Source: Spirogloea muscicola (lineage: Eukaryota; Streptophyta; Zygnematophyceae; Spirogloeales; Spirogloeaceae). Taken from it: DNA of 64,000 bases. Each line of letters opens with the position of its first letter. The stretch's first letter is position 1. The notes beneath the pieces are model-generated. The model did no database searches and was not told the DNA's origin. It saw only the letters and a list, made by a program, of their open reading frames with translations. The position numbers were made by a program, and so were the translations under genes. Where the stretch lies: positions 448,243 to 512,242 of the forward strand of contig WELB01000065.1 of the NCBI GenBank assembly GCA_009602725.1. The letters are read 5' to 3'. Shown one piece after another: positions 45,301 through 57,671 of this stretch.

Positions 45301-45720
45301 CAAGCGGCGTATGGAACGCCGACTTTGGAACATCCGCAGGCGGATTCGAATCTGGTGATACCCACTTGCCAGGTCCAGGGAGCTAAACACGGTAGACCCT
45401 GCAAGCCTATCGAATAGATCATCTATCCGAGGCAATAAGTACCGGTTCTTGGTGATAAGCTTATTCAAAGCCCGATAATCAATGCGAAACCGTACAGTGC
45501 CATCCTTCGATTTACAAAGAGGATGAGTGCTCCGTACGGCGACTGAGATGGCTCTATGTAGCCCTTCGCCAGCAGGTCCTCGACCTGGGAATGCATTTCT
45601 CGAAATTCGAGAGGGCTCAGCCTGTACATGGGACGGTAAGGCGGGTAAGCGCCGGGCTCCAATGGAATTGTATGAGCCACACCTTGGAAAGAGTGTTCGT
45701 TGTAAACTCTTGCCTGCTAG
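42362..45720 (-). mobile_element. Gypsy copy 3 pol (family A), minus strand
   Basis: Going leftwards on the minus strand: reverse transcriptase (45.7-44.9 kb, [20 protein letters not shown]), RNase H (44.8-44.4 kb), integrase (44.4-43.5 kb, STAFHPQTDGQTERMNRVLE) and the integrase tail WVGLFAVVRLVGKVSYELKT (42.7-42.4 kb). A family D LTR interrupts it at 42786-43497. No gag or 5' LTR was recognised. It is broken with many breaks. Confidence 0.88.
42786..43497 (+). mobile_element. Family D LTR-like insertion in copy 3
   Basis: About 712 bases interrupt the copy 3 integrase region. It begins TGTAACGATCTTACATGG and ends CATTCATTACT. CTGAC stands before it and CTGGA after it, an eroded duplication. 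A TATA-like GGGCTATATAGAGGGC at 43313-43328 suits an LTR promoter. It lacks the hairpin core of families A, B, C and F. Confidence 0.6.
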
Positions 45721-45860
45721 CCCCGTCTAGCTATTTTGTGTGGAGCTGCGCTGTAGCGCCGTGGGATGCTCATCACGATCAGCGGTAGACGAATTTTAGG
45801 GTTTTTGACCTAGGACTGGGTGGATGACATGGGCCCCACACGCTGGTTGCCAGGTCAGCG
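45721..45860. other. Junction sequence between copies 3 and 4
   Basis: About 140 bases of sequence not matching gypsy family A separate the two minus-strand copies. No gene or motif is recognised. Confidence 0.35.
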
Positions 45861-46455
45861 GCAGTTACTTCCGTCCAAAGTGACCTGTATAGCGAGGATC
45901 GCGGTCCGAGACCAGCCTCCCAGGTACGCCATTCAGCTTCCACACTGTATCCACAAAGATGCCAGCGAAATCCTTCGCCGACCCGCGTAGTTGTGGGAGC
46001 ACAATGCACCATATAATTCAAGCGATCGACAAAGACGACAATGGAATCGTGGCCGTTCCGCGTCGTAGGCAATTGTGTAATATAAGCCACACTTACATCA
46101 GACCGCTCCGGAATCTGCAAGGGCTGAAGTAATCCGGCAGGCTTGCCAGAGCTTGCTTTACTACGCTGGCATGTGGCACAGCTCACCACAAAAGCGCGCA
46201 CCTGGGTTGAAAAACCCTTCCATCAAATAGGCGTCGCACAGCCTTGATGGTTTTGCTCACGCCCAGATAACCACTGTAAGGCGTATCATGCAGCTCCTGC
46301 ATTATGTCAGTGCGCAAGGCATTGCAGTCCGGGACCACAATAGCGTCTTTGCCCACGACATGCCCAAGGCATGTCAGCTCTGGCCGCTTAAATGCGCACT
46401 TGGACCTCTTGGCATACAATTGATTTTCACGCAGCAACTGCAGCACTTGGCTTAC
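45861..46455 (-). mobile_element. Gypsy copy 4 fragment (family A), minus strand
   Basis: Minus-strand peptides QVLQLLRENQLYAKRSKCAF and LGHVVGKD of reverse transcriptase, and CATCQRSKASSGKPAGLL with VVFVDRLNYMVH of integrase. It meets copy 2 head to head near 46455. It is a short broken relic. Confidence 0.8.
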
Positions 46456-49400
46456 GCAGGACCTGGCGGCAGTCCAGGCTGCCATGGACCCAATTCCACA
46501 GGGGCCCTACTGCCTGCTTGAGAGGATGTGCGAGGAGCACCGCACCACCATCGCCCAGCTCCGCGCGGGACAGCGGCATGCGAAGGTGACCGATGCCGCG
46601 ATGCTTCTGGTGCGCAAGAGCGCCGGCAATCCGTTGCATGGACGTGCAACGGCCCACCCAACGCGCCAGTTCACCGGTCATAACGATCGAGGTGGGCTGC
46701 AGTCTTGGCTCAGCGAGATGGCTGAATGGTTTGACACCAAGGAGGCGGACGCGACGGCATGGGTGCCGCTGGCTGCGACTTACCTCGCATGGGAGCCTCG
46801 TGAGTGGTTGGACTCCATCAAGAGGACCAAGACGCCGGCTCAGTACAACGATCGGGGGTTCTTCGCTGAGCAGCTGATGTCGGCGTATGGCGACCCACAT
46901 GCGTAGCTTTGAGCCCGCGACGAGCTGGATGCGCTTCGCATGGGAAGCGAGAGAAGCGCCGACTTTGAGCCCTTCGTGCGACGCTTCAGGCTGCTCATCT
47001 TCAAGCTGAGAAATGAGCCAATGCAGGCAATCGACCAGTGCCAGCGTTTCAAGGCTGGGCCGCCGTTTGATATGTGCTCGTGGGTGGCGACGGACCCCGC
47101 TACCACCAAGGCTTTCACGGAATTGCCGAAGTTGGTCGAGCACGCCAGGAAGGTGGTCAGCCCGCCAGATATTGGGCGTGGCAAGCGTCCCCTGCTGGAG
47201 GCAGGCAGGTCGGCCGAGGCAGATTAGGGCAGGAAGAGGTTCAGCCCTAAGGAGGCCCGAACGCTCGTCCCACGGCGGCTTTCAGAAGCCACGCGTGGCA
47301 GGTGAAGGCGGCTTCCATAAGCCGCGTGAGCAAGGTGGTGGTGGCTGCTATGGTTGCGAAGACAAGAGCCACCAAATCAGGGACTGCCGGGCGGCAGGTC
47401 CGTCTTCAGCGGCCACGTGTACCACGCCCTACAGGCCGGGACAACGGCAATTTCAAGGCAAGCTTGAGTGCCTATCCCTTGCCTCTGGGAGCCATATTAT
47501 TCAGCCAGATGCACTTGAGCTGTTTGATCTTGCTGGCATTGCTTGCCCGTCGACTTAAGTACCGGTCGTGCGCGCCATTTCTGCTTTGTTGCAAGGTCTG
47601 GAGGCCGGAGGGCATCTATTTGTGTAGGTTGCCCACAATGACTTGCAAGCGGCTACTGATGTCTATCTGAGCTGGCCTGAATGCCGTCGGCCTGAAGAAA
47701 TGCTGTTGTTCAATGTGCCACAGAAGCGCGGCGCGATTGATGGAGCTCTGCGGGGATGTCGTTGTGGTGCTCGCACGAGGCGGGACACAGGCTCCTTGGG
47801 CGTAGTGTCGATGCCACAAAGCGCAGGCCTTAGCCGACAGCGGTCAGGATCTATGTTGCTCGCACCCCATTCCTTGGCAGTGTCCATGGGGGACACACTT
47901 GCTTTTTGAGGGGCTGGTTGCTGCCGCACCAGCTAGGATCCTCATAGACTCCGGGGCCTCAGTGTCCTTCGTCAAATGGGATTTAGTGTGCTCCAGTGGC
48001 TTGCATTTGCAAGCAGATGGTCTACTTAGAGTGACATTGGCCGATGGCCACCCCACGATGTGCTGGGTTTGTGCACAAATCCAATTGGCACTCAGCAATA
48101 CAAAGCCGAGGTGCCTTGTTACGCCATTTCGTTGATGCATTCGATGTGATATTGGGAGATGACTGGCTTTGTGCCACATCTGCATGCCTTGATTTTGAAC
48201 GCAAAACTTGCACTGTACAACGTGGCGCACGGTGCTTTGTCTTTCGCAAACAGCTTCCCTGTGCACCGCCGCTGGCGGCAGTGGCTTCCATTCTGCTGTT
48301 TGCCATGCAGATGAAGCGACTAATTCACAAGACACTGCGCAGATGGCATTTCTTGTGATGGTGGCTTTCAATGACGAGTCTAAGCCCGACTTGTGTGTGA
48401 ATGCTGCGTGATTCACATGGTGGGGTTCTTGATAAGCTGGTGGAAGAGTTTGCGGATGTGTTTCTCGACTCTCTTCCGGACGTTCTACCTCCTCACCGGG
48501 AGGTGTGGTTCGAACAATCTCATTGGAGCCAGGCGTTAACCGGCCTTACCGTCCATGTACCGGCTGAGCCCTCTCGAAGTGAGCAAAGCCATCAACGCTG
48601 TGCGGCGCCTCTTTTGGTGGAAGGGTTTTTCATCCCAGGTGCGCGCTTTTGTGGAAAGCTGTGCCACATGCCAGCGTAGTAAGGCAATCTCTGGCAAGCC
48701 GGCCGGATTACTTCAGCAGATTCCGGAGCGGAATTGGGCTGATGTAAATGGGGACTTTATCACTCAATTGCCTAAAACGCGGAATGGCTGTGATGCCATT
48801 GTCGTCTTTGTGGATCGCTTGATTAAATTGGTGCAATTTTCTCCCAAAACCACGCGGGTATCGGCGAAGGATTTCGCTGGCTTCTCTATGGATAAATTGT
48901 GGAAGCTGCATGGCGTACCTGAGAGGCTGGTCTCGGACCGCGATCCTCGCTTTACAGGTTACTTCTGGAAGGAAGTTTGCAAGCTTGTTGGCACGAAACA
49001 GGCCATTTCCACAGCTTTTCATCCACAAACTGATGGCCAAACTAAGCGCTTGAGGACATGTTGAGGCACTTTGGCAATTCCAGCCAGACTGACTGGGTTG
49101 AGTATCTGGCTTCAGCTGAATATGCTGTGAACAATGCCTATCATGCGTCCACAAAGGAGACTCCGTTCTTCCTCAACTATGGTCAGCATCTCCGAGCTAC
49201 ACTTCAGGTGGGGAGGCCAGAACGATTTCCCGCCGCGGTAGCCTTCACTGGGACCTTCTTGGAGGCTCAGACACGAGCTCGGCATTTCTTGGAAACTGCC
49301 CAGAGTCGCCAGAAGGCTTATGCTGACAAACATCGGAAGGACGTGTCCTTCGATGTTGGTGCTCAATTGCTGCTAGCACAAAGCACTTATCCTTGCGGGC

Positions 49401-50409
49401 CGTGGGTAAGCGCAAGTTGCTGCCCAAGTGGGTCGGACCCTTTGCATTAGTATACTACGCCTAGTGGGCAAGGTGTCCTACGAGTTGAAGACACCGGTGC
49501 ATCGGAAGGTCCACAACGTCTTCCATGTGTCTTAGCTGAGGGCCTTCCTTTCGGATGGTCGTGTCCAACCGTCCCCACCTCCACAAGTCGTCGAGGGTGA
49601 TCTTGAGTTTGAGGTGGAAGACATCTTGTCTCACAGGGACAAGCCTCGAGGGCGTAAGACCCGTGAGTATCTGGTGAAGTTGCTCGGGTATGGACCTGAG
49701 CACAACACGTGGGAGCCTGCGGCAAATTGGCAAATTGTCCAGATGCTCTCAGAGAATACCTGGGCAAGGTCGGTGATTCTCCTGGGCTTGGTAGACGCCG
49801 TCGGGCTTCTTAATCCCTGTCGGCTGTTCTCTCGTCGTTCCCGAGGACGTGAACACCAGAGTGGGGAGGTTTATATTGAACCAGCCGTTTGGTCAAGCAA
49901 CATGACTCTGTTGGCATTTACATGACCGGCTATTAGGGACAAGTGGGCCCGCCAAGTGGCGGGCTGGCTTGCCGGGCAAGGGCCCACCCGGAGGTGGGCC
50001 CCGAAATACCCCTTGCCAAGATTCGCCCGTTAAAACGGATGATCTTTGCTTGCCGCAAGGCGGGCCTTGGGGCGACCCGCTCACACCCCTGGAGGGGGGA
50101 TGGCACGGGGAAGCACGAGGAGCCGCGGGGGCTGAGGCTCGAGAGGCAGTTCGAATCAGTGAAGCTCAGAAGCAGCCTTGCTGCTGCTCGCCGCCGCAGC
50201 CGCCGCCGGACTCTGCTGCAGGGCCTGCTGCGCCGGCGTGCGCCCAGGAGGAGGAGTCGCCGCCAGACGGCGGCGCCACAGGGCCTGTTTTCCGCTGCGC
50301 CTATGCGCTAGTGCTTTGCCCTTGTAGTGGGTTGGCCCCTAAACCCCTACAGCCAAATTCAATAAAGACTGCTCACCTTGACTGCATGTGTAAGGCGAGG
50401 TTCCATACA
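46456..50409 (+). mobile_element. Gypsy copy 2 (family A), gag to 3' LTR
   Basis: Parts seen on the plus strand: gag (46.46-47.5 kb, TARQFTGHNDRGGLQ-like text and knuckle CYGCEDKSHQIRDC), protease region (47.9-48.1 kb, LIDSGASVSFVKW, DVILGDDW), integrase (48.58-49.4 kb, SCATCQRSKAISGKPAGLL and STAFHPQTDGQTKR), chromodomain (49.6-49.75 kb, [19 protein letters not shown]) and a 3' LTR at 49872-50409. Reverse transcriptase was not recognised and no 5' LTR is present. Its gag differs clearly from copy 1, so it is an older or separate lineage. It is broken with several breaks. Confidence 0.88.
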
Positions 50410-51064
50410 CTCCTGGCCTTCGGCTCCCAGCTCGGCGTGCCCCTCAAGGGCTTGCCCCGCAGCAGCCACTGCCGCGGCAGCTGGGTCCGCAGCAGCCGGT
50501 GTCTCAGCAGCCGACCGCTCTACCTCCCGAGGAGGGCTTGGCCGCGCACTGGAGGTGTGCGATACCATGCTGTCTGGAGGACACTGAGGGATCAATTCAG
50601 GCTCCGACAGTCAGCAAATCACACACTCCATACCGCAATAAAGGACATCGCAAGACTGGTGCACCAGCGAGCGAGCACGCAAGGCAGCGCGCAACTTAAC
50701 ACCTCAATCAGCAGGCAGGCAGACAGCCGCAGATGTGACCAGGACCGATGCACACGATCAAAGCTGGCCACACGGCTGACCAATACCACACAAAGGCTGC
50801 TGACTCAAGCCACATCTCAAAAGGAGCGAACGCAGCAAGTGGTCCTCAAGGATCAGTCGGTCAATCTGGCGTTGGTCGTTGCTGTCGCAGGACGCAGCCC
50901 CTGGCGCCCCTGCTGAGTCGCAGCCTCCCGGACCAACGTCTGGCTAGCACTTTATCTTTAACAGAAAAAGGCCAGGCCAGCACATCAGGGTGATCCTTGC
51001 ATCATCAGCGGCTAGCACAAAAGTCACAAGCGCGATGGATGCAAGACTGTTTCTGATACCAAAT
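50410..51064 (-). mobile_element. 5' end of another family A gypsy element, minus strand
   Basis: Next to the LTR at 51065-51601 stands the reversed primer site (TCTGATACCAAATTG). Then come the untranslated leader with the same text as 53.1-53.5 kb and the gag start MVSHTSSARPSPPREVERSA. The element stops abruptly against the 3' LTR of copy 2. It is a broken fragment. Confidence 0.82.
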
Positions 51065-51601
51065 TGTAGAGAACCTCGCCTACACACGCAATTAGAGAGA
51101 GGAGTCCTTATTGAGTTCGGCTGTAGGGGGTTTTGTGACCAACCCACTACACAGGAAAGCACTAGCGCATAGCGCAGCGGTTAACAGGCCCTGTGGCGCC
51201 GCGGTCCGGCGGCGACTCCACCTCCTGGGCGCAGGCCGGCGCTGCAGGCCCCGCAGCGCAGTGCGGCGGCGGCTGCGGCGTCGAGCAGCGGCAAGGCTGC
51301 TCCTGGGCTTCCCGGGCTCGAACTCCTTGTCGAGCCTCAGCCCCCAAGGCTCCTTGTGCTCCCCCGTGCCACTCCCCCTCCAGGGGTGTGAGCGGGTCGC
51401 CCCATGGCCTGCCGCAAGGCGGGCAGGCCAAAGAACGGGCGGATCCTGGTGAGGGAAATTTCAGGACGGGCGGGGCCCGCGTCTGGGTGGGCCACTTGCC
51501 CGGCCAGCCAGCCCGCCACCTGGCGGGCCAGCTGGCCCAAATTGTCGGTCATGTAATAACAACAGAGCCGTGTGGCTTAACCAAACGGCCGCTTCATCGC
51601 A
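51065..51601 (-). mobile_element. 5' LTR of the minus-strand fragment (family A)
   Basis: On the plus strand it runs TGTAGAGAACCTCGCCTACA to GGCCGCTTCATCGCA, 537 bases, with the reversed hairpin core near 51178-51230. The primer site and leader adjoin on the left. Confidence 0.87.
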
Positions 51602-52565
51602 GAATGTGGCACAATTGCGTTCCTCTTTGGAATCGCAAACTACTTTCGTAAGTCCTGTAAGGATACGGAGATATGGCATCTCCTCTTACGAAGCTCACTC
51701 GTAAGGACGTAAGCTGGGTGTGGACGTCGAAATGCCAGAGAGCATTTGAGGATATAAAAACGGGTCCTGGTGCATCCACCCGTTTTGGCCTTGCCTCGAG
51801 AAGGCGTGCCATTTGAAGTAGTGGCGCGTCTCTTTGATCGGCACTGGTGCCATTCTCTTGCAGGAGGGTCAGCCCATAGCAGTTAAAGGTAGCCTGGTTG
51901 CCCTGCAGAGCAGAGCGTCTTCTCGTTACGGGAGAGCAATAGCTCCTTGCTGTTGTGCACGCCATCCGCGTGTGGCGATGCAATCTTGTGGGAATTGAAT
52001 TAACGGTTGTATCGGGTCATTGTTCGTTGACCTACTTTCACACATAACAGCAATGGAGCAGGCGTCAAGCACCGCGAGCTAAGTGCATGGCCACATTCCG
52101 TTTCGAGTGATTGTACCGCTCTGGTGGAAGTACATGTTGCGGATTCGGTGAGCCGCAACATTGCAGGGGCAGCTGTGGCGGCTGTCGCGCTTCAAGGGTT
52201 CAGACCGCAGATGTGCGGCCTACTCGTGGAGCTGCTCGGCAGTCCACCGCCAACCTCTGAGCTGTATGTGCGTATTCGTGATGGGTATGGCACAGACACA
52301 TGGTTTTCATATGAAACCAACACACGCACACTAGTAAACGACCAAGGCTTATTATTTATGGTGGCGAGGTAACGCCATTGTAGTCCCTGACTGCAATGCC
52401 TTGCGCAGCAGTATCTTGCAAGAACTGCATGAGCGTCCGTATAGTGGTATTTGGGTATGGTAAAGACAAAGAAAGCTGCCCAGCTTCTCTTTTGGTGGCC
52501 GGACTTGAAAGTCCAAGTGAAATCTGTTGTGAAAACTTGTGCCACCTGCCAGCGCAGTAAGGCAC
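51602..52565 (+). mobile_element. Diverged gypsy RT/RNase H/integrase relic
   Basis: Short gypsy peptides appear in order: FGIANYFRK, LALPREGVPFEVV, VADSVSRNIAGAAVA and TSELYVRIRDGYGTDTWFSY, then a zinc-finger CATCQRSK-like end. It differs much more from copies 1-5 than they do from each other, so it is an older or separate gypsy lineage. It is broken with many breaks. Copy 5 begins at its right edge. Confidence 0.75.
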
Positions 52566-53111
52566 TGAAATGAACCAGCCGTCAGGTTAAGCCACTTAGC
52601 TCTGTCGGCATTACATGACCGACTATTTGGGCCAGGTGACTCGCCAGCTGGCGGGCTGGCTGGCCGGGCAAGTGGCCCGCCCGAGTGGGGGCCCCGCCCG
52701 TCCTAAAGTACCCCTCGCCAGGATCCGCCCGTTCAAGGGAGGATATTTGGCCTGCCGCAAGGCGGGCCATGGGGCGACCCGCTCACACCCCTGGAGGGGG
52801 GGTGGCACGGGGAAGCACAAGGAGCCTTGGGGGCTGAGGCTCTACAATCAGTTCGAGCCCGGGAAGCCTCGGAGCAGCCTTGCCGCTGCTCGCCGCCGCA
52901 GCCGCCGCCGCACTGCGCTGCGGGGCCTGCTGCGCCAGCCTGCGCCCAGGAGGTGGAGTCGCCGCCGGACCGCGGCGCCACGGGCCTGTCTTCCGCTGCA
53001 CTATGCGCTAGTGCTTTCGTGTGTAGTGGGTTGGTCCCCAAAAACCCCTACGGCCGGATTCCAATGAGAACTCCTCTCCCTAACTGCGTGTGCAGGGCGA
53101 GGTTCTCTACA
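52566..53111 (+). mobile_element. 5' LTR of gypsy copy 5 (family A)
   Basis: It runs TGAAATGAACCAGCCGTCAG to GGCGAGGTTCTCTACA, 546 bases, and is followed directly by the primer site ATTTGGTATCAGAGGC. Confidence 0.9.
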
Positions 53112-53531
53112 ATTTGGTATCAGAGGCGGTCTTGCATCCATCGCGCTTGTGACTTCTTGTGCTTGCCGTTGATGATGCAAGGATCTCCTGATGTGCTGGC
53201 CTGACCTTTGCTGTTGAAGTTGAAGTGCTTGCCAGACGTTGGTCCGTCGGGCGGCTCAGCGGAAGCGCCGGGTGCGGAGTCATCTTTGCGCTGTGAGCCA
53301 GCGACCAACGCCAGATTGCAGACTGATCCTTGAGGACCACTTGCTGCGTTTGCTCCTTTCGAGGTGTGGCTTGGGTCAGCAGCCTTTGTGTGGTAAGGGT
53401 CAGTCGCGTGGCCAGCATTGATCGTGTGCATCGGTCTTGGTCAAATCTGCGGCTGTCTGCCTGCCTGCTGATTGAGGTGTGAGGATGCGCGCTGCCTTGC
53501 TAGCTCGCTCGCTGGTGCACCAGTCTTGCGA

Positions 53532-54154
53532 TGTAGTGAACTACGCTCTGAACACGTTTGTTAAAGAGAGAAGTCCTTATTGAGTTCGAACATAGTGGGT
53601 TTAGGAGCCAACCCACTACACCAGGAAGCACTAGCGCAATACGCAGCGGAAGACAGGCCCTGTGGCGCCGTTGTCCGGCGGCGACTCCACCTCCTGGGCG
53701 CAGACCAGCGACTGGCCCGTGACGGGCACAGCCACGGGGGCCCGGCAGCAGGCCCGCAGCAGTGCGGCGGCTGCTGCGGCGGCGAGCAGCGGCAAGGCTG
53801 CCCCTGGGGCTTCACTGGCTCGAATTGATTATTGAGCCTCTGCCTCCAAGGCTCCTTATGCTTCCCAGTGCCACCCCCCCTCTAGGGGTGTGAGCGGGTC
53901 GCCCCAAGGCCCACCTTGCGGCCGGGCCAAAGATCCTCCCTTGAATGGGCGGACCTTGGCGAAGGGTAATTCAGGACGGGCGGGAGCCGTCTCTGGGCGG
54001 GAACCGTCTCTGGGCGGGAACCGTCTCTAGACAGGAACCGTCCCTGGGCGGGCCACTTGCCCAGCCAGCCAGGTCGCCCGCTGGCGGGTCACCTGGCCCA
54101 CTCATGTTATGTCAGCAGAGCCATGTGGCTTAACCAGACGGCTGGTTCACTACA
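53532..54154 (-). mobile_element. Solo family A LTR in the leader of copy 5, target duplication TGCGA
   Basis: On the plus strand it runs TGTAGTGAACTACGCTCTG to GGCTGGTTCACTACA, 623 bases. TGCGA lies at 53527-53531 and at 54155-54159, a perfect duplication. Inside, GGGCGGGAACCGTCTC-type units of about 20 bases are repeated three to four times near 53978-54050. Confidence 0.92.
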
Positions 54155-55968
54155 TGCGATGTCCTGTATTGCAGTATGGAGTGTGTGAATTGCTGACTGT
54201 CGGAGCTGGATTGATCCCTCAGTGTTCTTCAGACAGCATGGTGTCGCACACCTCCAGTGCGCGGCCAAGCCCTCCTCGAGAGGTAGAGCGGTCGGCTGCG
54301 GATGCAGCGGCTGCTGTGGAGCGGTCGGCTGTGGATGCAGCGGCTGCTGCGGAGCCAGGTGCTACGGCAGTGGCTGCTGCGGGGCAAGCCCTTGAGGGGC
54401 ACGCCGAGCTGGGAGCCAAAAAGGCCACGAGGGCTTGTCGGCTGGGGAGGTGCAACGGATGGCCCTCCTCGTGCAGGATCTGGCAGCAGCCCAGCCTACG
54501 ACGGACCCAGCTCAACACCGGCTCTTTGCGAGGATCTGCGCGGAGCAGCGCGCCCTCCTCGTCCGGCTGCGCGCCGCAGAGCGGCATATGCAAGAGGTGG
54601 ATGCCTTGTTGCACCCATGAGGCCAATTGAGCAATGTCAATGGTTTAAGGCTGGACTGCCTCACTGTTATCGCACTTGGGTCGCGGTGGATTCCGCCACG
54701 GCAAAACAGCTCACGGACTTCACCCACATGGTGGAGCACGCTCGCAAGGTGCTCAGCACGCCGAACCTTGCCGTCACGAGCAAGCGCCCCCTGCTGCAAG
54801 CAGGCGGTTCTGATGCAGACCGCGGCAAAAAGCGTTTCAACCCACGCCAGGGCTCGAAGGCGCGTCCTCACGGCGGCTTCTCCAAGCCACGCGTGGAGGG
54901 AGCTGGATGCTTCAAGTGCGGTGACCAGGGTCACGTGCTCAGGGACTGCGTGGCGGCATCTTCGGCAAGGCCACGTCCACAGCGCCCGATGGGCCAGGAC
55001 AAGGGCAGCTTCAAGGGGAAGCGTGAGTGCCTGACCCTTGCTTCTGGGAGCCATTTCATTCAGCCAGACGCACTTGCGCTGTTTGATCTTGCCGGCATTG
55101 CTTGCCCGCCAACCAACATGCCGGTTGTGCGCTCTTCCTGCTTTGTTGCAAGGTATGGAGGCCGGAGGGCCTCTATTTGTGTGGGTTGCCCACAATGACT
55201 TGCAAGTGGCTGCTGATGTTTATCTGAGCTGGCCTCAGCGCCGCGAGGCTGAAGAAATGCTGTTCTTCATTGTGCCGCAGAAGCGCGGCGTAACTGATCG
55301 AGCTCCGCTGGGGATGACGCTCTTGTGCTCGCACGAGGCGGCACACAGGCTCCTAAGGCGTGGCGTCGATGCCTCTCAGCGTGCTTCTGGAGTACGGGCT
55401 GCTGGACTGCGTCCGACTCGTCAAGCTTCTCAGCTACCCACGGAAGACCTCTCTGAGCTCTATGTCTGTATCCGTCAAGGGTATGGTTCCCACCCGTGGT
55501 TTGCTGCGGTCGCCAACGTGGGCACCCTCAATGATGACAAAGGCTTCTGGTGGCAAGGCGACGCTATTGAGGTCCCGGACTGCAAAGCCTTGCGTACTGA
55601 CATGTTGCAGAAGCTGCATGATACGCCCTACAGCGGTCATCTAGGAGTGAGCAAATTCCAAAAGGCTGTGCGACGCCTCTTTTGGTGAAAGGGCATTTCA
55701 GCCCAGGTGCGCGCTTTTGTGGTCAGTTGTGCCACATGCCAGCGTAGTAAGGCAATCTCTGGCAAGCCTGCCGGATTACTTCAGCCCTTGCAGACTCCGG
55801 AGCGGAATTGGTCTGATGTCAGTGTGGATTTCATCACACAATTGTCTAAGACGCGGGATGGCAATAATGCCATTGTTGTCTTTGTGGATCGCTTGAGTAG
55901 AATGGTGCATTTTGCTCCCACAAGTACGCGCGTTTCTGCGGAGGATATCGCTGGCGTTTTGTGGATAA

Positions 55969-56680
55969 TGTCGCATTCGGACCTAACAAGCAGGTTAGAT
56001 TCGAATGTGTCCTGATTGGATTGAGTGCTTGGGATTTTAGAAGCAACCACCCGCCACGAGGAAGCACTCCGACACAGCGGAAGACTTAGCCTGTGGTGCT
56101 GTCGCTAAATAGCGGCTCCACCCACGGGCACACGCTGTAGCCTTACCTCCCGCAGGACGCCGCCAAGGTCTCCACAGCAGAGCCGGCAACGAGCCGCGCG
56201 GGGCAGCGGTCTACAGCAGCAGGCAGCCGCAAGGCTGCGCCTCTCCGAGCTTCACTGAGTCCCCAGCCCCCAAGGTCGGGTCTCTCTCTGCTCGTGCAAT
56301 AGTCAGTGCTTCTCCGTGCCACCCGCCCTCCAGGGTGTATGGGGGTCGCCCCAAGGCTCGCCCACGAGGAGCGTGCCTGACGAGGGAACCATGAGCTGTC
56401 TCCAGCAGGCGCCATGGCGCCGAGCATGGCCGCGGCGGGCATGCCGCCGAGCATGGCCGCGGGCGGCCATGCCGCCGGGGGCGTCCGGGCCCACGCATGC
56501 CGCCGAGCATGTCTGGGCCGAGCATGACGGGAGCATGCGAGGCCACCCGGACGAACCTGGACGGAACGACAACGGCACGAGTGCCAGGGCGGTTCGTGCC
56601 GTCCGGCACAAACGGCCTAATGAACACCAGGTAAGCGTAAACAACACTGTTAGGCGCTCACAAACCTGGGAACGTTACAG
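55969..56680 (-). mobile_element. Solo family F LTR in copy 5, target duplication GATAA
   Basis: On the plus strand it runs TGTCGCATTCGGACC to CTGGGAACGTTACA, 712 bases. GATAA stands at 55964-55968 and again at 56681-56685. The reversed hairpin core lies near 56076-56125. A GC-rich patch of CATGCCGCCGAGCATGG units lies near 56400-56530. Confidence 0.9.
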
Positions 56681-57671
56681 ATAAGGTGTGGAGGCTGCAT
56701 GGAGTACCTGAGAGGTTGGTCTCGAACCGCTATCCTCGCTTTACAGGTCACTTCTGGAAGGAAGTTTGCAAGATTCTTGCCACAAAACAGGCCATGTCCA
56801 CAACCTTTCATCCACAAACTGATGACCAAACCGAGCAGATGCATGGAGTTCTCGAGGACATGTCGAGGCACTTTGTCAATCCTAGCCAAACTGACTGGGA
56901 TGAATATTTGGCTCCGGCTGAATATGCTGTGAAATGATGCCTATCATGCGTCCACCAAGGAGACTACATTTTTCCTCAATTATGGTCAGCATCCCCGAGC
57001 TCCACTTCAGGTGGGGAGGCCGGAACGATTTCCCGCCGTGGTAGCCTTTACTGGGACCTTCTTGGAGGCTCAGACACGAGCTCGGCATTTCTTGGAGATT
57101 GCCCAGAATTGCCAGAAGGCTTTGCTGACAAACATCGGAAGGACGTATCCTTCGATGTTGGTGCGCAAGTGCTGCTGAGCACAAATCACTTATCCTTGCG
57201 GGCTGTGGGTAAGCGCAAGTTGCTGCCCAAGTGGGTCGGACCATTTGCAGTACTACGCCTTGTGGGCAAGGTGTCCTACGAGCTGAAGACACCGGTGCAT
57301 TGGAAGGTCCATAATGTCTTCCATGTGTCTCAGCTGAGGGCCTTTCTTTCGGATGGTCAGTGTCCAACCGCCCCCACCAGTCATCGAGTATGATCTTGAG
57401 TTTGAGATTGAAGAGATCTTGTCTCACAGGGACAAGCTCCGAGGGCGTAAGACCCGTGAGTATCTGGTGAAGTGACTCGGGTATGGGACTGAGCACGACA
57501 CGTGGGAGCCTGCAACCAATTTGGCAAATCGTCCAGATGCTCTCAGGGAGTACCTGGCCAAGGGTGGTAATTCTCCTAGGCTTGGTAGAGGCAGCAGCCG
57601 TCGGGCATCATAATACATGTCGGCTGTTCTATCGTTGTTCCCGAGGACGTGAACACCAGAGTGCGGAGGTT

